Below are positions 8,997 through 16,103 of a DNA stretch of 16,403 bases, piece after piece. Position 1 is the stretch's first letter, and every line of letters starts with the position of its first letter. The notes below the pieces were generated by a model that saw nothing but the letters and a program-made list of their open reading frames with translations, had not been told where the DNA came from and did not search any database. Source of the stretch: Comamonadaceae bacterium (GTDB lineage Bacteria; Pseudomonadota; Gammaproteobacteria; Burkholderiales; Burkholderiaceae_C); NCBI GenBank assembly GCA_947494405.1, contig CANLWQ010000012.1, forward strand, positions 1 to 16,403, in the 5' to 3' direction. A program made the translations under genes and the position numbers.

Positions 8997-9698
8997 CTAT
9001 TTCAGCGCGCCAAACACTTTACTGAGTAAGGCGCTGCCCGTGCCTATGGGGTCTTGGCGAATTTTCTTTTCTTCTTCGCCAATCATCAGGTAGAGGCCGT
9101 CTAAGGCTTTGCCATTCACATAGTTCTCCAGCGATGCGTCTTGGGCTTTGATCAAACCCAAACCCGCTGCCTTGCCCGCCACCGCTTTGTATTTGTCGGC
9201 CAGCCCCACTTTGGCGCTGGCTTGCGTGATGATGGGTAAAAACTTTTGACCCAAAGGCTCGCGGGTTTTGCTGCTGAAGTAACTGGTGGCTGCGGTGTTG
9301 CCGCCTTGCAAAATAGTTTTGGCATCTGCCACGCTCATGGTTTTCACCGCACTCACCAGCATGTCCTTGGCCAAGGGCATGGCGCTTTCGGCAGCGCGGT
9401 TCATGCCCAGCACCAATTCATCTACTTTTTTGCCTTGACCCAGCTTTTTCAGCAAATTGGCTGCATCGTTCAAATAGCCAGGCAGGGCAATGCGAACCAA
9501 GTCGTTACCCATAAAGCCATTGGCCGCGCCCAATAAGCCCACAGCCGAGAGCGCGCCTTTTTCTAATGCGGCCTTCAAACCGGTGGAGGCGTCTGCGCCG
9601 CTGAGGTCATTCAAGCTGATGGCCTGCGCGCTGCGCACCCAAGCGGCCAGCATGATGAAACTGATAAAACTGCTGTGCTGAAATTGACGGCGATCCAT
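8997..9698 (-). CDS. Exported DUF4197 protein
   Basis: 233 residues of a widespread proteobacterial family of unknown function (DUF4197). The recognisable body runs from LSGADASTGLKAALEKGA through PGYLNDAANLLKKLGQGK, VDELVLGMNRAAE, MSVADAKTILQGG and FLPIITQA to ALDGLYLMIGEEEKKIRQDP. The N-terminus MDRRQFQ, then a hydrophobic stretch ending AQA (about residue 26), looks like a signal peptide; the Arg pair with RRxF suggests Tat export, though the hydrophobic part would also suit Sec. The start is the ATG at 9698 because AAAGGAG (9707-9713, minus strand) lies 8 nt upstream. A TTG two codons earlier is too close to that site. It lies 81 bases after mnmA on the same strand, in an AT-rich gap that probably holds its promoter. 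Confidence 0.88.
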   Translation of the reverse strand: MDRRQFQHSSFISFIMLAAWVRSAQAISLNDLSGADASTGLKAALEKGALSAVGLLGAANGFMGNDLVRIALPGYLNDAANLLKKLGQGKKVDELVLGMNRAAESAMPLAKDMLVSAVKTMSVADAKTILQGGNTAATSYFSSKTREPLGQKFLPIITQASAKVGLADKYKAVAGKAAGLGLIKAQDASLENYVNGKALDGLYLMIGEEEKKIRQDPIGTGSALLSKVFGALK

Positions 9699-9779
9699 TG
9701 ACAAGACTCCTTTATAAATTAGGCAGCAGTGTAAATGATTATTTAATACTATTTTCTATTCGCTTTGTAGTTCTATAGA

Positions 9780-10898
9780 TCAGCTTTCGGTCGCTGTGCA
9801 GGCGCTGATCACGCCGCCGCCCAAACACACCTCGCCGTCATACAAGACTGCCGATTGCCCTGGCGTCACCGCCCATTGGGCCTCGGGAAAATCGAGTTGC
9901 ATACTGTCTTGCGACCAAGACAGCACGCAAGCAGCGTCTTGCTGGCGATAGCGGGTTTTGGCCTGAAATTGTCCTTCGGCGGGCGGCTTGCCCGCGGTCC
10001 AGCTCATGTCATCGGCTTGCAACTGCGCCGACAACAACCACGGATGGTCGTGGCCTTGCACCACCCACAAAGTATTGCTGGCCATGTCTTTGCGCGCCAC
10101 AAACCAAGGCGTGTGCTCGCCGCCGCCACGCTGCGCACCTTTTTCTTTGATGCCGCCAATCCCCAAACCTTGGCGCTGGCCCAGGGTGTAAAAACTCAGG
10201 CCTTGGTGTTGCCCGATTTTGCGTCCCGCGTCGGATTTGATGGGCCCAGGCGCCTTGGCGATGTAGCGGTTTAAAAATTCTCTGAAGGGGCGTTCGCCTA
10301 TGAAGCAAATGCCGGTGGAGTCTTTTTTACGTGCATTGGGCAACCCCGCTTGGTCGGCGATGCGCCTCACCTCGGTTTTTTCTATCTCGCCCACAGGAAA
10401 CAAGGTTTGCGATAACTGCGATTGGGTCAACCGGTGTAAAAAATAACTTTGGTCTTTGCTGACGTCTACGCCTTTGAGCAACTCATACAAACCGCTGTCT
10501 GGGTTGTGGCGCACCCGCGCGTAGTGGCCTGTGGCGATTTTGTCGGCGCCCAAGCGCAGGGCATGGTCTAAAAACGCTTTGAATTTGATTTCGGCATTGC
10601 ACAAGATGTCGGGGTTGGGCGTGCGACCCGCTTGGTATTCGCGTAAAAACTCTGCGAACACCCGGTCTTTGTAGTCGGCGGCGAAATTCACATGCTCAAT
10701 CTCTATACCAATCACATCGGCCACTGCAGCCGCATCGATGAAGTCTTGGTTGGATGAACAGTATTCATCGTTGTCGTCATCTTCCCAGTTCTTCATGAAG
10801 ATGCCGACCACCTCGTGGCCTTGCTGCTTGAGCAAGAGCGCGGTCACCGCCGAGTCGACGCCGCCACTCAGGCCCACCACGATGCGCTGTTTGTTCAA
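9780..10898 (-). CDS. mnmA: tRNA-specific 2-thiouridylase
   Basis: Adds sulfur to U34 of the tRNAs for Lys, Glu and Gln using ATP-activated adenylation and a sulfur relay. 372 residues. The PP-loop SGGVDS is at 11-16. The catalytic cysteines are Cys100 ([12 protein letters not shown]) and Cys198 ([10 protein letters not shown]). GHYARV (124-129) and SYFLHRLTQ (151-159) are typical, and a C-terminal beta-barrel part ends with [14 protein letters not shown]. The start is TTG at 10898, the only plausible in-frame start before the motif. It overlaps the gcdH stop as TTGA, so translation probably depends on ribosomes ending gcdH; no Shine-Dalgarno is obvious. Pairing with a fatty/amino-acid catabolic gene looks like transcript sharing, not shared function. 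Confidence 0.96.
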   Translation of the reverse strand: MNKQRIVVGLSGGVDSAVTALLLKQQGHEVVGIFMKNWEDDDNDEYCSSNQDFIDAAAVADVIGIEIEHVNFAADYKDRVFAEFLREYQAGRTPNPDILCNAEIKFKAFLDHALRLGADKIATGHYARVRHNPDSGLYELLKGVDVSKDQSYFLHRLTQSQLSQTLFPVGEIEKTEVRRIADQAGLPNARKKDSTGICFIGERPFREFLNRYIAKAPGPIKSDAGRKIGQHQGLSFYTLGQRQGLGIGGIKEKGAQRGGGEHTPWFVARKDMASNTLWVVQGHDHPWLLSAQLQADDMSWTAGKPPAEGQFQAKTRYRQQDAACVLSWSQDSMQLDFPEAQWAVTPGQSAVLYDGEVCLGGGVISACTATES

Positions 10899-12091
10899 TT
10901 CGCGAAGGCCGCAATACCGGTGATGGCGCGACCCAAAATAAGCGCATGGATATCGTGTGTGCCCTCATAGGTATTGACCACCTCAAGGTTGACCAAATGC
11001 CGCGCCACGCCAAACTCATCGCTGATGCCGTTGCCGCCCATCATGTCGCGTGCCATGCGGGCGATGTCGAGTGCCTTGCCGCAAGAGTTGCGCTTCAAAA
11101 TAGACGTGATTTCCACGCTGGCCGTGCCTTCGTCTTTCATGCGACCTAAGCGCAGACAGCCTTGCAGGCCCAGCGAAATTTCGGTTTGCATGTCGGCGAG
11201 TTTTTTCTGTATCAGCTGGTTGGCGGCCAAGGGGCGACCAAACTGCTGGCGGTCTAGCGTGTATTGGCGAGCGCGGTGAAAACAATCTTCCGCTGCCCCC
11301 AACGCACCCCAAGCGATGCCGTAGCGTGCGCTGTTCAAACAGGTGAACGGGCCTTTCAAACCCTGCACCTCGGGGAAGGCGTTGTCTTCAGGCACGAACA
11401 CACCGTCCATGACGATCTCGCCAGTGATGGATGCACGCAAACCCACTTTGCTGTGAATCGCCGGCGCGCTCAAGCCCTGCATGCCTTTTTCCAGCACAAA
11501 GCCACGGATGGGGCCCACCGCGCCAGACTCGCTGACCTCTTTGGCCCACACCACAAACACATCGGCGATAGGGGAATTGGAAATCCACATCTTGTTGCCG
11601 CTCAGTTTGTAGCCGCCCTTGACTTTGTTCTCGCGGCTTGCCATTCTGGCGGGGTCCGAGCCATGGTCGGGTTCGGTCAAACCAAAGCAGCCAATCCATT
11701 CGCCAGTAGCAAGCTTGGGCAGGTATTTTTGACGTTGGCCTTCGGTGCCAAATTCGAAGATGGGCAGCATCACCAAGGAAGACTGCACGCTCATCATGGA
11801 GCGGTAGCCGGAATCGACGCGCTCAACTTCGCGTGCGATCAAGCCATAAGCCACGTAGCTTAGGGCCGGGCCGCCGTACTCAGCGGGAATAGTGGGCCCA
11901 AGCAAGCCCAGTTCGCCCATTTCGCGAAAGATGGCGACGTCGGTTTTTTCATGTCTAAAAGCTTCGGTGACACGCGGCAGCAGTTTGTCTTGGCAGTAGG
12001 CATGGGCGGCCTCTTCGATCATGCGCTCGTCTTCGGAGAGTTGCTGCTGCAATAAAAACGGGTCGTCCCAATGAAAGGCGGTCTTGGCCAT
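10895..12091 (-). CDS. gcdH: Glutaryl-CoA dehydrogenase
   Basis: FAD enzyme of the acyl-CoA dehydrogenase family that oxidises and decarboxylates glutaryl-CoA to crotonyl-CoA, in lysine, tryptophan and benzoyl-CoA type degradation. 398 residues. The GCDH-specific points are visible: the substrate-binding Arg97 in [15 protein letters not shown], the catalytic Glu376 in [32 protein letters not shown] for flavin binding, and [13 protein letters not shown] near the C-terminus. The ATG at 12091 has GGAG 5 nt upstream. It overlaps mnmA by its stop codon (TTGA), so the two form an operon. Its promoter should lie in 12092-12180, next to the repeat-rich region. Paralogous acyl-CoA dehydrogenases lack the YRS-MSVQSS pattern, so the call is firm. 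Confidence 0.94.
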   Translation of the reverse strand: MAKTAFHWDDPFLLQQQLSEDERMIEEAAHAYCQDKLLPRVTEAFRHEKTDVAIFREMGELGLLGPTIPAEYGGPALSYVAYGLIAREVERVDSGYRSMMSVQSSLVMLPIFEFGTEGQRQKYLPKLATGEWIGCFGLTEPDHGSDPARMASRENKVKGGYKLSGNKMWISNSPIADVFVVWAKEVSESGAVGPIRGFVLEKGMQGLSAPAIHSKVGLRASITGEIVMDGVFVPEDNAFPEVQGLKGPFTCLNSARYGIAWGALGAAEDCFHRARQYTLDRQQFGRPLAANQLIQKKLADMQTEISLGLQGCLRLGRMKDEGTASVEITSILKRNSCGKALDIARMARDMMGGNGISDEFGVARHLVNLEVVNTYEGTHDIHALILGRAITGIAAFAN

Positions 12092-12181
12092 GAATGCTCC
12101 GGTTGGCTGCTGTGTGTTTAGCCGACTATGTTAATCGCTCGCTTACTGAAACGCCTTCGTTCTGTTGGGCCACGCCACGCC

Positions 12182-12235
12182 GGCTCGGGCGCCTCTCACC
12201 ATCGCTACGCGCTGATGTTCGCGGCTAGCCCGACC
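12182..12235 (+). repeat. 54-base inverted repeat, left arm
   Basis: It begins GGCTCGGGCGCC and ends GGCTAGCCCGACC. It matches the reverse complement of 12495-12548 at 51 of 54 positions. Its right end, with the next 11 bases, can fold: CGCGGC and GCC (12220-12230) against GGC and GCCGCG (12236-12246) around CGACC. The arm ends resemble each other inverted (GGCTCGGGC and GCCCGACC). Confidence 0.85.
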
Positions 12236-12265
12236 GGCATGCCGCGACTCCTAGGCTGCTTGGAT

Positions 12266-12451
12266 TTATTCAGCCGTGTTTTGTCTCGACAGTTGACATT
12301 CCTTGGCCATGCTTTGTGCTCTTGCCACGTCAGTTTGAGCAGATGCCAACAGCTCTCTGTCATCGCTGCGTTGCGCGAGGCGAAGGTATTCGGCAACCAC
12401 CTCTTCGCTGTCGAGGTAGATGGCTGGGTCAAATTCATTTAGTTTGTTCAT
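12266..12451 (-). pseudogene. Truncated antitoxin-like protein (addiction-module HigA type)
   Basis: 61 residues from the ATG at 12451. FDPAIYLDSEEVVAEYLRLA (about 7-26), then DRELLASAQTDVARAQSMAKECQLSR, resembles the first half to two thirds of the HI1420-type addiction-module antidote family, which usually runs to about 95-100 residues and continues with a helix-turn-helix such as LSRESLYRAL. Here the frame leaves the family right after LSR and stops at NTAE, so the DNA-recognition end is missing. No RelE/ParE-type toxin gene is adjacent. It has no clear Shine-Dalgarno. It lies wholly between the two 54-base repeat arms. I take it as a decayed toxin-antitoxin remnant; a short functional protein is less likely. 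Confidence 0.5.
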
Positions 12452-12494
12452 TGATGATTTCGTCCGCAAAAAATTATCTTAAGCCGCCATGGTG

Positions 12495-12548
12495 GGTCGG
12501 GATAGCCTCGAACATCAGCGCGCAGCGATGGTGAGAGGCGCCCGAGCC
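12495..12548 (-). repeat. 54-base inverted repeat, right arm
   Basis: Reverse-complement partner of 12182-12235 with three substitutions. The arms are 259 bases apart. Similarity seems to fade outward instead of ending sharply (CGTGG and TGGC motifs recur on both outer sides). I see no clear direct target duplication. Confidence 0.85.
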
Positions 12549-12568
12549 CACCGTGGTGGCGAGGCGGA

Positions 12569-12593
12569 AATTAATTGGAATCTGACCCCAATT
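12569..12593 (+). repeat. 25-base palindromic repeat, copy 2, at the stop of the acetoacetate-CoA ligase gene
   Basis: Identical to 3737-3761. Here the palindrome is longer: TTAATTGG (12571-12578) pairs with CCAATTAA (12588-12595) around the 9-base loop. The TAA stop of the minus-strand ligase gene (12594-12592) shares its last two bases with the repeat, so the hairpin begins at the stop codon of that mRNA. Confidence 0.8.
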
Positions 12594-14670
12594 AACTTAA
12601 ATGCCGCTGGGCCATGGCCACATACCAATCCAAGCAGCCGGGGTTGGCCATGGCGTCTTTGTTCAGCACTTTCTCTAGGGGCTGGCCAAGCATCAGTTTC
12701 TTGATGGGCAACTCTTGTTTTTTGCCGGACAGGGTTCGGGGAATTTCAGCCACTTGGAACATCTCGTAGGGCACAAAGCGGGGGCTGAGTGCGGTGCGTA
12801 TGGCGCCGCTCAAGCGCTGGCGCAAAGCGTCGTCTAGCGTCACTCCTTCGCGCAAGACCACAAACAAAGGCATGTAACTTTCTTTGCCCAAATATTCCAA
12901 ATCCACCACCATGCTGTCTAGCACCTCGGGCAAGGCTTCAACGGCGCTGTAGAGCTCGCTGGTGCCCATGCGCAAACCATGGCGGTTGATGGTGGCGTCA
13001 CTGCGGCCATAAATAATGGCGCGGCCCTCAGGCGTGATCTTCAGCCAGTCGCCGTGACGCCATACCGCGCCAGCGTCGGCGCTCAGGTTGCCGCCACCGG
13101 GTTGTCGGCCTTGGCCTGGCGGATAGGTATCGAAGTAACTGCCCAAATAGCGTTGGTTCTCGGTGTCGCCCCAAAAGAAGGGGGGCATGCAAGGCAGCGG
13201 TTGGGTCACCACCAACTCGCCCACCTCGTCAATCACCGGCTGGCCTTGCTCGTTCCACGCCTCCACACTCACGCCCAACAAGCGGCATTGCATTTCGCCA
13301 GCGACCATGGGCAGGTCACGCAAACCGCCCACATACGCACCAGCATCGGTGCCACCCGAAATATTGCACCACCAAATATCGGGCTTGTTGACGCCGGCCT
13401 TGGCATACACCTGTTGAAACTGGGTGGTGCCCCATTGCTGCACCTCGGCGCTCAAAGGCGAGCCGGTGGTGCCCAAGGCACGCACGGTGTGCAAGCCGTC
13501 TATGGCGGATAAATCTATACCCGCTTTCATGCAGTTGGCAAAGTAGGCCGCGCCGCCACCAAAAAATGTCACGCCCTCCTGCGCTGCATAACGCCACAAC
13601 ACGCCCCAGTCGGGGCGCTCTTTGGAGCCGCCTGGGTTGCCGTCGTAAATCACACACGTGGTGCCGCTGAGCAAGCCGCTGAGTTGCGCATTCCACATCA
13701 CCCAACCTGTAGAGGAGTACCAAAGAAACTTCTCGCCCCACGAATTGGGCGCGTAACTGCAAGACACGTCGTAGTGCAGGTTTTTATGCGCCATGCCGTT
13801 GAGCATGGTGCCACCGTGGTCATGCACCAAGGGCTTGGGCAAGCCGGTGGTGCCGCTGGAATACACAATCCACAGCGGGTGGTTGAACGGCATCCACAGC
13901 GGCTCAAACGCTTGGGTGGCGGCATCATCGCGCTGCATGATCTGGCCCCAGTCGCTGCTGTTGTCGGGCACGGCCACGCCACCCAAATTGCGGTAAATCA
14001 CCAGATGTTCAACGCTAGGCAAAGCGGCGCGCAACTCGCTCACCACCGCATGGCGCTCCAAGTCTTTGCCGCCATAAGTGACGCCGTCAATCGCGATCAA
14101 TACCTTGGGGCTGATTTGCTTGAAACGGTCGAGCACGGCGTTGCTGCCCATGTCGGGCGCGCACACGCTCCAAATGCCGCCCAAGCTGGTGACTGCCAAA
14201 AACGCCACCATGGTTTCAGGAATATTGGGCAAGTAGGCGGCCACGCGGTCGCCAGGTACCACGCCTTGGGCTTGCAAATGCAAAGCCAGCGCAGCTACTT
14301 GGCGCTTCAATTCAGGCCACGACAACTCGCGACGCTCGCCGCGCTCGTTGCTGCTGATGATGGCGGCCATGCCAGCGGCATGCGCCGCGTCCACATGGCG
14401 CAGTACTTGCTGGGCATAGTTCACTTGCGCGCCTACAAACCAGCGCGCGCCTGGCATGGTGTTGCGCTCCAAGACACAGCTGTGTGGCGTGGGCGATTGC
14501 AGTTCCAGGTAGTCCCACGCCGACTGCCAAAAATCTTCAATGTGCGTGACCGACCAGCGCCACAGGTCTTGGTAATCGTCGAAGGTCAATTGGCGATGCT
14601 CGGCCAGCCATTGTTGGTACAGGCGCATTTGCGGTACAAAAGGCGGCGAGGCGCTGGCAGAGGTATTCAT
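12592..14670 (-). CDS. aacS: Acetoacetate-CoA ligase (acetoacetyl-CoA synthetase)
   Basis: AMP-forming ligase that activates acetoacetate with ATP and CoA to acetoacetyl-CoA, used for ketone body and polyhydroxybutyrate-linked carbon. 692 residues. An N-terminal cap characteristic of the acetyl-/acetoacetyl-CoA synthetase group (about 15-75) is followed by AAYLPNIPETMVAFLA, the ATP loop YSSGTTGLPKP, WWCNISGGTD, and the C-terminal hinge with RTLSGKK, whose Lys650 is the expected adenylation residue. Long spacing and FFGGGAAYFANCMKAGID are typical of AacS rather than acetyl-CoA synthetase. The ATG at 14670 has no clear Shine-Dalgarno. It is divergent from the thioesterase gene, with 44 bases between start codons. 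The stop codon coincides with a 25-base repeat. Substrate specificity is inferred from family resemblance. Confidence 0.92.
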   Translation of the reverse strand: MNTSASASPPFVPQMRLYQQWLAEHRQLTFDDYQDLWRWSVTHIEDFWQSAWDYLELQSPTPHSCVLERNTMPGARWFVGAQVNYAQQVLRHVDAAHAAGMAAIISSNERGERRELSWPELKRQVAALALHLQAQGVVPGDRVAAYLPNIPETMVAFLAVTSLGGIWSVCAPDMGSNAVLDRFKQISPKVLIAIDGVTYGGKDLERHAVVSELRAALPSVEHLVIYRNLGGVAVPDNSSDWGQIMQRDDAATQAFEPLWMPFNHPLWIVYSSGTTGLPKPLVHDHGGTMLNGMAHKNLHYDVSCSYAPNSWGEKFLWYSSTGWVMWNAQLSGLLSGTTCVIYDGNPGGSKERPDWGVLWRYAAQEGVTFFGGGAAYFANCMKAGIDLSAIDGLHTVRALGTTGSPLSAEVQQWGTTQFQQVYAKAGVNKPDIWWCNISGGTDAGAYVGGLRDLPMVAGEMQCRLLGVSVEAWNEQGQPVIDEVGELVVTQPLPCMPPFFWGDTENQRYLGSYFDTYPPGQGRQPGGGNLSADAGAVWRHGDWLKITPEGRAIIYGRSDATINRHGLRMGTSELYSAVEALPEVLDSMVVDLEYLGKESYMPLFVVLREGVTLDDALRQRLSGAIRTALSPRFVPYEMFQVAEIPRTLSGKKQELPIKKLMLGQPLEKVLNKDAMANPGCLDWYVAMAQRHLS

Positions 14671-14714
14671 GGCTACTAAGATCTGGCTTTGTTTTGAATG
14701 AGAACCGCATTGTC

Positions 14715-15137
14715 ATGGCAATTTGGACCAAACCCATCAGCACCGAGATTTTGACCACCACGCATATCGCCACCGCCGCCGAACGCTTGGGCATTGAGTT
14801 CATTGAAATTGGCCCCGACTTCATACGCGGGCGCATTCCGGTGGACGCGCGCACCAAGCAACCTTATGGGGTGATACACGGGGGGTCCAGCGTCATGTTG
14901 GCCGAAACACTGGGCTCGTGTGGTGCGGACTATTCCACGCCGGCGGGTCATCGCATTGTGGGCTTGGACATCAATGCCAACCATATTCGCGGGGTGGCCG
15001 AGGGCTGGGTGAATGGCATTGCAAAGCCTGTGCACATAGGGCGCAGCACGCAAGTCTGGCAAATCGATATGTGCGACGACCAAGGTCGCACCAGCTGTGT
15101 GTCGCGCCTGACCCTGTCGGTGCTGGGGCCGCGTTAA
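14715..15137 (+). CDS. Hotdog-fold acyl-CoA thioesterase (PaaI/YdiI-like)
   Basis: 140 residues, close to the 136 of E. coli YdiI (MenI), which it resembles along its whole length. IPVDARTKQPYGVIHGGSSV (41-60) holds the HGG motif with His55, and Glu64 in LAETLGS is the expected general base. VGLDINANHIRG and PVHIGRSTQVWQIDM follow the family pattern. It probably hydrolyses an aromatic or fatty acyl-CoA in the cytoplasm; family members act on dihydroxynaphthoyl-CoA or as proofreading enzymes, and the true substrate is not visible. The ATG at 14715 is preferred over the TTG at 14694 because it gives the family's usual N-terminus (AIWTKPIS). Ribosome binding is weak (GAGAA, about 10 nt upstream). 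Divergent from aacS, convergent with the DUF333 gene 9 bases downstream. Confidence 0.9.
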   Translation: MAIWTKPISTEILTTTHIATAAERLGIEFIEIGPDFIRGRIPVDARTKQPYGVIHGGSSVMLAETLGSCGADYSTPAGHRIVGLDINANHIRGVAEGWVNGIAKPVHIGRSTQVWQIDMCDDQGRTSCVSRLTLSVLGPR

Positions 15138-15146
15138 AACGCCAGC

Positions 15147-15413
15147 CTAGTCGCGCCGCTGCTCAGGCGAGGTGGCTGGCTGGGGGGTGGCGCTGGGCTC
15201 TTTATCTTTGACAGGTGCAGAAGATGCCGAAGAGGCAGCGACACACTCGCCGCGAAAAAAAGCCCACTCCTCGCAGACCAGCCCAGACGGCAGGCTGCAC
15301 ATGCCTTGTTCACCTTTGTCGGTTTGCACAAAGCTCGGTGTGCCGCCCGCCCGCGTGCAGGCGGCTGTTGCCGGATTGGACATGGCCAACAAAAGAGCAA
15401 ATTCGGCGAGCAT
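15147..15413 (-). CDS. Small DUF333-domain protein
   Basis: 88 residues. SNPATAACTRAGGTPSF through GMCSLPSGLVCEEWAFFRGEC (about 12-57) fits DUF333, a short cysteine-containing domain in small exported proteins, once labelled putative hemolysin without good proof. Four Cys (near 19, 39, 49, 57) could form disulfides outside the cytoplasm. The tail from about 58 on is low-complexity Ala/Ser/Pro. The start at 15413 has AAAGG 7 nt upstream and lies 10 bases after the adenosyltransferase stop, so the two are likely co-transcribed. Only 11 hydrophobic residues (MLAEFALLLAM) precede the domain, short for a signal peptide. An in-frame ATG at 15482, inside the upstream gene, would lengthen it but lacks a ribosome binding site and adds a polar stretch. 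Function unknown. Confidence 0.75.
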   Translation of the reverse strand: MLAEFALLLAMSNPATAACTRAGGTPSFVQTDKGEQGMCSLPSGLVCEEWAFFRGECVAASSASSAPVKDKEPSATPQPATSPEQRRD

Positions 15414-15423
15414 GCTGTGGCCT

Positions 15424-15990
15424 TTAGGGGTTTTCAGCCGCGGCCAAGCGCTGGCTTTTCCAATACACATCGTCGCCGCCATTCATGCGGTTGAGCACAC
15501 GAGCCAGCACAAACATCAGGTCGGATAAACGGTTGAGGTATTGGCGCGGCGTGTCGTTCAAAGCCTCTTCTGCCCCCAACGCCACCACTGCGCGCTCGGC
15601 GCGCCGGGCCACGGTGCGACACACGTGCGCTAGCGATGCGGCGCGGCCACCGGCGGGCAAAATAAATTCTTGCAATTTGGGCAAGGCCGCATTGTGCTCG
15701 GCCAGGGCCACATCCAGCGCCAACACCGCCTCGGCTTTGAGCAACTCAAACCCCGGAATACTGAGCTCGCCACCCAAGTTGAACAACTGGTGCTGCACCT
15801 CCACCAACAAGCTGCGCACGGGCGCAGGCATGTCTTCACACAACAAAACACCTATGTGAGAGTTGAGTTCATCCACCTCGCCCATGGCGTGCACCCGCAA
15901 GCTGTTTTTGCTGACGCGGCGGTTGTCGCCCAAGCCGGTGGTGCCATCGTCGCCGGTGCGGGTGGCGATTTGTGTAAGTCGGTTAGCCAT
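15424..15990 (-). CDS. ATP:cob(I)alamin adenosyltransferase (PduO type)
   Basis: Transfers the adenosyl group of ATP to cob(I)alamin to form coenzyme B12, in the cytoplasm. 188 residues from the ATG at 15990, the usual size. The N-terminal ATP-binding segment TRTGDDGTTGLGDNRRV (10-26) is diagnostic; RRAERAVVAL (about residues 127-136) and NRLSDLMFVLARVLN (about 150-164) are the other conserved helices of this trimeric family. I chose 15990 because AGGGA (15999-16003, minus strand) lies 8 nt upstream and the family begins near this point. An in-frame start at 16065 adds 25 unconserved residues. It heads an operon with the DUF333 gene. I see no cobalamin riboswitch in the 113 bases upstream, which are shared with a divergent oxidase gene. 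Confidence 0.94.
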   Translation of the reverse strand: MANRLTQIATRTGDDGTTGLGDNRRVSKNSLRVHAMGEVDELNSHIGVLLCEDMPAPVRSLLVEVQHQLFNLGGELSIPGFELLKAEAVLALDVALAEHNAALPKLQEFILPAGGRAASLAHVCRTVARRAERAVVALGAEEALNDTPRQYLNRLSDLMFVLARVLNRMNGGDDVYWKSQRLAAAENP

Positions 15991-16047
15991 GTTGTCTGTC
16001 CCTGAGATTACAGGCATTGTCTCAGGCATTGCGTTAGCCTGCGAAGC

Positions 16048-16078
16048 TTGACCCAGTACGCACAATGCTGCTTAGAAT
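16048..16078 (+). promoter_or_regulatory. Candidate promoter of the FAD-binding dehydrogenase gene
   Basis: TTGACC (16048-16053) and TAGAAT (16073-16078) are good -35 and -10 matches, though the 19-base spacer is long. Transcription would start about 20 bases before the ATG, leaving room for the AAGGAG site at 16090-16095. Confidence 0.45.
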
Positions 16079-16103
16079 GCCAAACGCACAAGGAGACGCC
16101 GCC

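Larger units (their letters stand above)
12092..12591. other. 500 bases without an intact gene; repeats and a gene remnant
   Basis: Between the starts and stops of gcdH and the acetoacetate-CoA ligase gene, the stretch holds about 90 bases of probable gcdH upstream region, two 54-base inverted-repeat arms (12182-12235 and 12495-12548), a truncated antitoxin-like frame between them, and one copy of the 25-base repeat. No transposase or integrase reading frame is seen. Confidence 0.8.

Noticed and set aside
12128..12442. Open frame of 104 codons on the plus strand in the gene-free stretch
   Set aside because: It runs through the left repeat arm and antisense to the antitoxin-like frame, has no ribosome binding site and resembles nothing I know.
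13684..14679. Open frame of 331 codons on the plus strand
   Set aside because: Antisense to the acetoacetate-CoA ligase gene, which has all family motifs; the predicted protein is His- and Gln-rich with no motif.
15991..16103. Possible cobalamin riboswitch between the adenosyltransferase and flavoprotein genes
   Set aside because: The stretch is only 113 bases and lacks a recognisable B12 box or the multi-stem layout of that riboswitch.
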